From: JAJFUG01 sp964386505
Lineage (GTDB): Bacteria; Gemmatimonadota; Glassbacteria; GWA2-58-10
DNA length: 9,977 bases
Direction of reading: 5' to 3'
NCBI GenBank assembly: GCA_964386505.1
Contig: CAYLSM010000176.1
Coordinates: 1 to 9,977, forward strand
Made by a program: the position numbers and the translations under genes. The notes beneath the pieces are model-generated. The model searched no databases. It saw nothing but the letters and a program-made list of their open reading frames with translations, and was not told the DNA's origin. This document shows positions 5,931 to 9,977 of the stretch, piece by piece; position 1 is the stretch's first letter, and every line of letters starts with the position of its first letter.

Positions 5931-7022
5931 TCAGAACAGGCCGAGGAATTTCTTACGCTTGGGCTCGCCCAGCAGTTTCAGGATCAGTTGCGGTTCCACG
6001 TTCATCTGCTGAAGTTTCTCGCGGATCTGCTCCGTGTCAAGCCCCTGAGCGGTCAGGGTCTGGATCGCCTGCAGCACCTTGGGCTCCTGCTTTTTCATCT
6101 TGAGCTGGATGATCCGCTGGCGCATGTCGCCGGCCTTTTCCATCAGAGCGTTGACCCGGTTGGTCTGGGCATCGATCTGTGCCTTGCGTGTCACGCTGAG
6201 CTTGCCTTCCTCTTTCTCCCGGCGGAGCATCTCGGTCTGCTTGACCCTGAATTTCTGGCCGGTCTGCATGATCACGTTCAGGCATTGCATGGTCTTGGCC
6301 ATGTCGCCAGCGCGCATGTATAGGTCGGAGATCAGGATCATCAGGTCGGTGGCCATCACGATATCGGCGTAGCGCGGGTGCCGCTGGTAGGCCAGCTCGT
6401 AGTAGGCAGCGGCCTTGTTCAGGCAGTCGGCCTCGCTGCGCGGCACCTCGGGCCAGACCTTGGCCAGCTTGTCGAACTGGGCGGTGTACTGGGCCAGCTC
6501 CTCGGCGGAATTCTCCTTGGCTTTCTGGTCGCGGTAGAGCCAGGCGCCGCGAAGGTAATAGCTGCCCAGCTTCGAGGTGTCCCGCACGTCATCCGGCACC
6601 AGTTCCTGGATGTAGATGGCCAGGAGGTGCAGGTTCATCGCCATCGGGAAATCCATCCGGTCGTAATCTATCCCCGTGCCCAGGAGCTGGACTATCTGTT
6701 TCTGCACGGGCTGCATCCGCTGGAAATACTTTTTCAGCGTGCTATAGTTGCTGTCCGCGTCCTCGCCCGGCTTGAGGAAATCTTTCTGCGTGGCCGTGTA
6801 CTTGCATGTCGGGCAGTGCCAGAAATGGTAGAACGGCGGGTTGATGTCCTGGAAAGACTCATCCAGCCACTTGTAACCGGTGGGGTGACGGTCGCTGTCG
6901 AGGCCCTTCTCCAGGTAGCTCTTGGGCATGATGAAACGGTTGGGAGCCTCCTGGCTGCATATCGGGCAGGGGAATTTCTTCTTTATGAACGGGCTTTTCT
7001 GAGGGGTTTCCACTAAAGCCAT
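5931..7022 (-). CDS. DUF2225 family protein (N-terminal Zn-ribbon, helical repeat C-terminus)
   Basis: A 363-residue cytosolic protein without signal peptide or membrane segment. Near the N-terminus it carries two CxxC pairs, Cys19-x2-Cys22 ('FPCPICSQEA') and Cys70-x2-Cys73 ('FWHCPTCKYTA'), about 50 residues apart with an intervening 'DINPPFYHFWHCP' segment. This is the layout of DUF2225, in which the four cysteines are expected to bind zinc. The rest is alpha-helical: TPR-like helices at about 195-255 ('KAAAYYELAYQRHPRYADI', 'ISDLYMRAGDMAKTMQCL'), then a long charged helix (260-310) that could form a coiled coil, and a C-terminal tail 'PKRKKFLGLF'. The family has no established function. The frame extends upstream to a GTG at 7076, but the first ATG next to a GGAGG is at 7022. 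That GGAGG (7023-7027) abuts the ATG with no spacer, whereas a GTG at 7013 has a nine-base spacer and could be the true start. First gene of a probable three-gene unit with the two genes to its left. Confidence 0.87.
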   Translation of the reverse strand: MALVETPQKSPFIKKKFPCPICSQEAPNRFIMPKSYLEKGLDSDRHPTGYKWLDESFQDINPPFYHFWHCPTCKYTATQKDFLKPGEDADSNYSTLKKYFQRMQPVQKQIVQLLGTGIDYDRMDFPMAMNLHLLAIYIQELVPDDVRDTSKLGSYYLRGAWLYRDQKAKENSAEELAQYTAQFDKLAKVWPEVPRSEADCLNKAAAYYELAYQRHPRYADIVMATDLMILISDLYMRAGDMAKTMQCLNVIMQTGQKFRVKQTEMLRREKEEGKLSVTRKAQIDAQTNRVNALMEKAGDMRQRIIQLKMKKQEPKVLQAIQTLTAQGLDTEQIREKLQQMNVEPQLILKLLGEPKRKKFLGLF

Positions 7023-7027
7023 CCTCC
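7011..7027 (-). promoter_or_regulatory. Ribosome binding site with ambiguous start choice for the DUF2225 gene
   Basis: GGAGG at 7023-7027 touches the ATG at 7022-7020, an impossible spacing for normal initiation there. The in-frame GTG at 7013-7011 would have a nine-base spacer, within the usual range. The protein would lose only three residues (Met-Ala-Leu) and start with Val-Glu-Thr. Confidence 0.5.
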
Positions 7028-7039
7028 GCTGAATGAAAT

Positions 7040-7070
7040 AAAAAACCGCGCCGTTTTCAGCCCCGGCGCG
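7040..7070 (-). terminator. Intrinsic terminator hairpin 13 bases upstream of the DUF2225 ribosome site (possible attenuator)
   Basis: The minus strand reads CGCGCCG, a ten-base loop (GGGCTGAAAA), CGGCGCG, then G and six T's (7045-7040). The 7-bp all-GC stem with a U-run is a credible terminator. It could simply end the transcript of the FG-GAP gene, whose stop is 120 bases upstream. Because it lies immediately before the DUF2225 ribosome site, it could also control transcription into that gene. Confidence 0.7.
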
Positions 7071-7093
7071 TCTCACGGGTCAAGCGGCCCGGA

Positions 7094-7109
7094 GCGCGGA
7101 GCGCCGCGC
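7094..7109 (-). repeat. GC-rich hairpin upstream of the DUF2225 leader terminator
   Basis: GCGCGG (7094-7099) pairs with CCGCGC (7104-7109) around the four-base loop AGCG. Its GGCGC segment is complementary to GCGCC in the 5' arm of the terminator at 7040-7070, so the two structures could be mutually exclusive. This is an inference from base pairing only. Confidence 0.4.
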
Positions 7110-7117
7110 ATCAGTTA

Positions 7118-7146
7118 ACTCTATCACAGAATGCGCGAAAATACAA
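7118..7146 (-). promoter_or_regulatory. Candidate sigma-70-like promoter for the DUF2225 unit
   Basis: On the minus strand TTGTAT (7146-7141) is followed after 17 bases by TAGAGT (7123-7118). This matches three of six -35 bases and four of six -10 bases at ideal spacing. It lies in the only AT-rich stretch between the FG-GAP stop and the DUF2225 start, and would give a leader of about 90 bases containing both hairpins. The match is weak and the organism's promoter consensus is unknown. Confidence 0.3.
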
Positions 7147-7189
7147 GATTGGTCTTATTTCTCAGCCGGACCCTGACACGCACATATAA

Positions 7190-9977
7190 TCATTTGAGCA
7201 ATATCATCTTACGGGTGAATGTCGCCTGGCTTGAGACCAGACGGCAGAAATACACCCCGCTGGGAAGGTTGCGGCCGCGGTTGTCATGCCCGTCCCAGAC
7301 CACACTGTGGAAACCCGGCTCCAGTTCGCGGTCGAGAAGGGTGCGCACCAGGGCGCCGCGAAGGTCGTAGACCGCCAGGCGCACCCGCAGCGCACCTGAG
7401 CCGCCCGATTCCGGCTGAGGCACGCCGAAACTGATCGTGGTGCTGGGGTTGAACGGGTTCGGATAGTTCTGCTCCAGGCTGAACGCTTTCGGCAGGGCGA
7501 CTGTCAGCGCGGTCGAGGCGCCGGACTGCCCGGCGGACTGCTCATCCAGGTCGAACGTGCCCAGGACTGCACGCCGCAACTTGAGGCTCACCTCACTCGT
7601 GGTCCCGGAGCCGTCCAGCAGAAGGCTGCACAGCTCACCGTCCCCGGCGGCAAGGAACTCCTCCCGTCCGGAGGCGAGCTTGAGAAGAAGGATTATCGTA
7701 TTGTCATCCGCGGCCCCGCCGGCGAAATCGCCGAGCGCGGCGCGCACTCCCGGCCGCACGGTCAGCTTGCGGGCCACAGCCGGGGTGACCCCGATTTCGA
7801 GCATGACAAAGGGAAGCGGATGGGAGTTGCGCAGGCTCACGCTCACACCGCCGCGCGCAGGTGCCAGCGAAACTGCGGGCTGTGGCCCGCTCGCGCCGGA
7901 GGCGGCCAGCAGAGTACCAGTGGCGGCGCCGCTGCGCCAGGCGGCCAGGGCGCGCTGAATGTCGTTCTGGGTGAACCAGCCGTTGCGGTCGAGGTCCAGG
8001 CCCAGGCTGTCGATCAGACTGGGACGGGTGACATAGCCCAGGACAATGTAGACCAGGCGCATCAGGTCGGCCGTGTTGACCGGGGCGTTCTGAAGGCTGC
8101 TCTTGCCCAGGCGCGGCGAGATGCGGACATTCTGCGTGTCACAGGTGTCGGCCATCCCCGAGACATCCGAGGCGACAACGTACCACGAGAAACGGCTGCC
8201 CAGGGCCCAGGAGCCGGCGCTGATATTCCAATCCACGCTATGCGGTGTTCCGCTCAGTGTCGTGTCCCGCGCCAGGCTGATTTCCGGGCCGGAGGGATAG
8301 ACCGTGCCGCTCAGGCGGAACGCGGCGCGGCGGACTCCGGCGGCGTCAGTCAAATGGAGCTTGAACGCCAGCGGACCCTGCACATCCGGGGTCAGGCTGT
8401 CCGGGACCGAGACAAACGAAATGGCCGGACCGGCGGAATCGGTGCGGGTGACAAAGCTCAGGGTGGACGTGCTGTCGGAGGCCCCGCGTGGACTGTACGC
8501 CACAATCCGCCAGTAGACTGTCGTGCCCACGCTCTGCTCGGCGATGCTTCCGCGCCAGTAGCTGAGAACGACATCCCCGGCCGTGCGCAGGGAATCGCGG
8601 CTCAGACTCGCGCTGGTATAGGCGGTCTGGCTGCCGGTGCGCCAGCGCAGGCTGACCGTGGTCTGGTCGTCACGGTCCTGGACCTTGCATGCAACAACGG
8701 GTTGCGTCCCGCGCACGTACTGGTCCGGGATCGTGTCCAGGCGGACAATGCCAGGGAACAGGGAATCGCGCTCGGTCACGGTGAGGGTCTGGCCCGCAGA
8801 CAGGTTGTACAGGCGCTGCACCAGCCCGGCCGGCCAGCGGATGACCAGCGAGTCGACGCTCAGGGAGGAACCCAGGCCGAACTGAAGCACCGGCTCGCTC
8901 TGGCCGCTGTAGCTGTCGCCGCCGCCCAGTTCGCGCCAGCGGCGCTGCCCACCGAAGAACGCGCTCACCTGCGCGCCGAGCGCCAGGCTCGCGCTGCGCG
9001 TGCCCACCAGCTTAATCCGCAGCCAGTGGTTACCGTCCTGGTTGATATTCCGGTAGAGCAGCACCCGTCCGGCGCGATCGTTGACCAGAAGGTCGGGCCG
9101 CCCGTCACGGTTGAAATCGAGCCAGGCCGCGCCGCGGTGCTCTCCGTAATCCAGGAATCCGGCCTGACCGGAGTAGCTCTCAAACGTACCGTCCGACTTG
9201 CCGCGCATGAACAGGTTTACATCCGGGCCGCCGGTCTCGCCGCGGGTCTTGAACAGGTCGGCCCGGGAATCGTTGTCGAAATCGCCCCACAGGGCGCAGA
9301 ACCCGTCCGGCGTGGGCCCGAAGCCCAGGGAGGTCAGGTCCTTGCGGCTGAAAGTGCCATCGCCGTTGTTACGGTACAGGTAGTCCTCGGCCTGCTCCAC
9401 CACGTAGAGGTCGGGCCGGGAGTCATTGTCATAATCGAACCAGGCGGCGCTCACACTGGCCGGGCCGCCAGCCACACCGGCAGTGGAGGTCACCTCGTTG
9501 AAAGTCCCGTCGCCGTTATTACGGTACAGACGGTTGGCGGCGCTATAATAGACCACATAGACATCGCGGTCCCCGTCCCCGTCCCAGTCGCTCCAGGCAC
9601 AGCCCACCGCTCCGGATGAGCCGGCCAGGCCGGCCGCCGTGGCCTTGTCGGTGAATGTCGAATCGCCGTTGTTGCGGTACAGGCGCGCCGGGGTGTCATC
9701 GTTGGTCACGAACAGGTCGAGCCGGCCGTCGCGGTCATAGTCCACCCAGACAGCAGCCCAGGAGCGGCCCGCATCCCCCACTCCGGCCCGGCTGGTGACA
9801 TCGCTGAACGTGCCGTTGCGGTTGTTGGCGAACAGCACGTTAGCCCCCAGGACCGTGAGGTAGAGGTCCGGATACCCGTCGTTGTTGAAATCCCCCCACC
9901 AGCCGCCGGTGGTGGCGCGGCTGACCGCGTTGACCCCCGAGCCGCTGACCGTGAGCATCGAGCTGTCGGCCGTACCG
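7190..9977 (-). CDS. Secreted FG-GAP/ASPIC multidomain protein with T9SS-type tail, C-terminal part; start beyond right edge
   Basis: The frame is open through the right edge, so the N-terminus is missing; 928 codons are visible. Counting from the Met at 9958, domains run as follows. Six FG-GAP/VCBS units carry Ca-binding-like motifs such as 'DFNNDGYPDL', 'DYDRDGRLDL' and 'DWDGDGDRDV' (21-292). An ASPIC/UnbV domain follows ('NHWLRIKLVG', 'QFGLG', 'VIRWPAG', 'QTLTVTE', 311-397), then Ig-like strands (405-615). A dockerin-like segment at 624-675 has a degenerate first half ('PVNTADLMRLVYIVLG') and an intact second loop ('DLDRNGWFTQNDI'). A cohesin-like beta domain spans about 695-805. The FlgD-like sorting region at 822-922 has 'NYPNPFNPSTTISFGVPQP', 'VYDLRGALVRTLLD', 'WDGHDNRGRNLPSGVYFCRL' and a final 'KMILLK'. 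FG-GAP/ASPIC proteins are surface or extracellular, with adhesion or substrate-binding roles inferred. The tail indicates export by a type IX or similar system. Exact function unknown. Confidence 0.92.
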   Translation of the reverse strand, partial: GTADSSMLTVSGSGVNAVSRATTGGWWGDFNNDGYPDLYLTVLGANVLFANNRNGTFSDVTSRAGVGDAGRSWAAVWVDYDRDGRLDLFVTNDDTPARLYRNNGDSTFTDKATAAGLAGSSGAVGCAWSDWDGDGDRDVYVVYYSAANRLYRNNGDGTFNEVTSTAGVAGGPASVSAAWFDYDNDSRPDLYVVEQAEDYLYRNNGDGTFSRKDLTSLGFGPTPDGFCALWGDFDNDSRADLFKTRGETGGPDVNLFMRGKSDGTFESYSGQAGFLDYGEHRGAAWLDFNRDGRPDLLVNDRAGRVLLYRNINQDGNHWLRIKLVGTRSASLALGAQVSAFFGGQRRWRELGGGDSYSGQSEPVLQFGLGSSLSVDSLVIRWPAGLVQRLYNLSAGQTLTVTERDSLFPGIVRLDTIPDQYVRGTQPVVACKVQDRDDQTTVSLRWRTGSQTAYTSASLSRDSLRTAGDVVLSYWRGSIAEQSVGTTVYWRIVAYSPRGASDSTSTLSFVTRTDSAGPAISFVSVPDSLTPDVQGPLAFKLHLTDAAGVRRAAFRLSGTVYPSGPEISLARDTTLSGTPHSVDWNISAGSWALGSRFSWYVVASDVSGMADTCDTQNVRISPRLGKSSLQNAPVNTADLMRLVYIVLGYVTRPSLIDSLGLDLDRNGWFTQNDIQRALAAWRSGAATGTLLAASGASGPQPAVSLAPARGGVSVSLRNSHPLPFVMLEIGVTPAVARKLTVRPGVRAALGDFAGGAADDNTIILLLKLASGREEFLAAGDGELCSLLLDGSGTTSEVSLKLRRAVLGTFDLDEQSAGQSGASTALTVALPKAFSLEQNYPNPFNPSTTISFGVPQPESGGSGALRVRLAVYDLRGALVRTLLDRELEPGFHSVVWDGHDNRGRNLPSGVYFCRLVSSQATFTRKMILLK

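Noticed and set aside
7820..9619. Plus-strand 599-codon open frame
   Set aside because: Antisense shadow of the FG-GAP protein. The minus frame shows unmistakable FG-GAP, ASPIC and sorting-tail motifs.

Overview
The window is high-GC bacterial DNA in which every gene I can support lies on the minus strand. Two traits point to the FCB superphylum or an allied uncultured candidate phylum: a C-terminal 'NYPNPFNPST...' FlgD-like/type IX secretion tail on a large FG-GAP protein, and a huge two-component-regulator-propeller sensor. Higher GC than typical Bacteroidetes argues for a candidate-phylum relative, but I cannot name it from sequence alone.

Layout from right to left, the direction of transcription. 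(1) 7190-9977: the C-terminal 928 codons of a secreted multidomain protein (FG-GAP/VCBS repeats, ASPIC/UnbV domain, Ig-like region, half-degenerate dockerin-like segment, cohesin-like beta domain, T9SS-type tail). (2) 5931-7022, 5029-5748 and 4774-5001: a likely transcription unit of three poorly characterised genes, namely a DUF2225-type Zn-ribbon/helical protein, a single-pass membrane-anchored protein and a four-cysteine zinc-ribbon miniprotein. It starts behind a leader carrying a terminator-like hairpin and ends at a clear intrinsic terminator (4685-4707). (3) 3039-4547: a B12-binding radical SAM enzyme of the DUF4070 (HpnP-like) group, closed by its own terminator. (4) 2457-2798: a stand-alone STAS domain protein whose phosphorylatable serine position is histidine, closed by its own terminator. 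(5) 1-2086: the N-terminal 695 codons of a periplasmic sensor with about 15 propeller repeats. Its output domain lies beyond the left edge.

The short genes are separated by good U-tract terminators, so the STAS gene and the radical SAM gene look like single-gene units. A functional link between the STAS protein and the propeller sensor is plausible but unproven. No RNA genes, CRISPR arrays, insertion sequences or phage genes were seen. The best leads for new biology are the DUF2225/membrane protein/zinc-ribbon cluster with its attenuator-like leader, and the non-canonical STAS protein. Nothing in the window amounts to a demonstrable new system.
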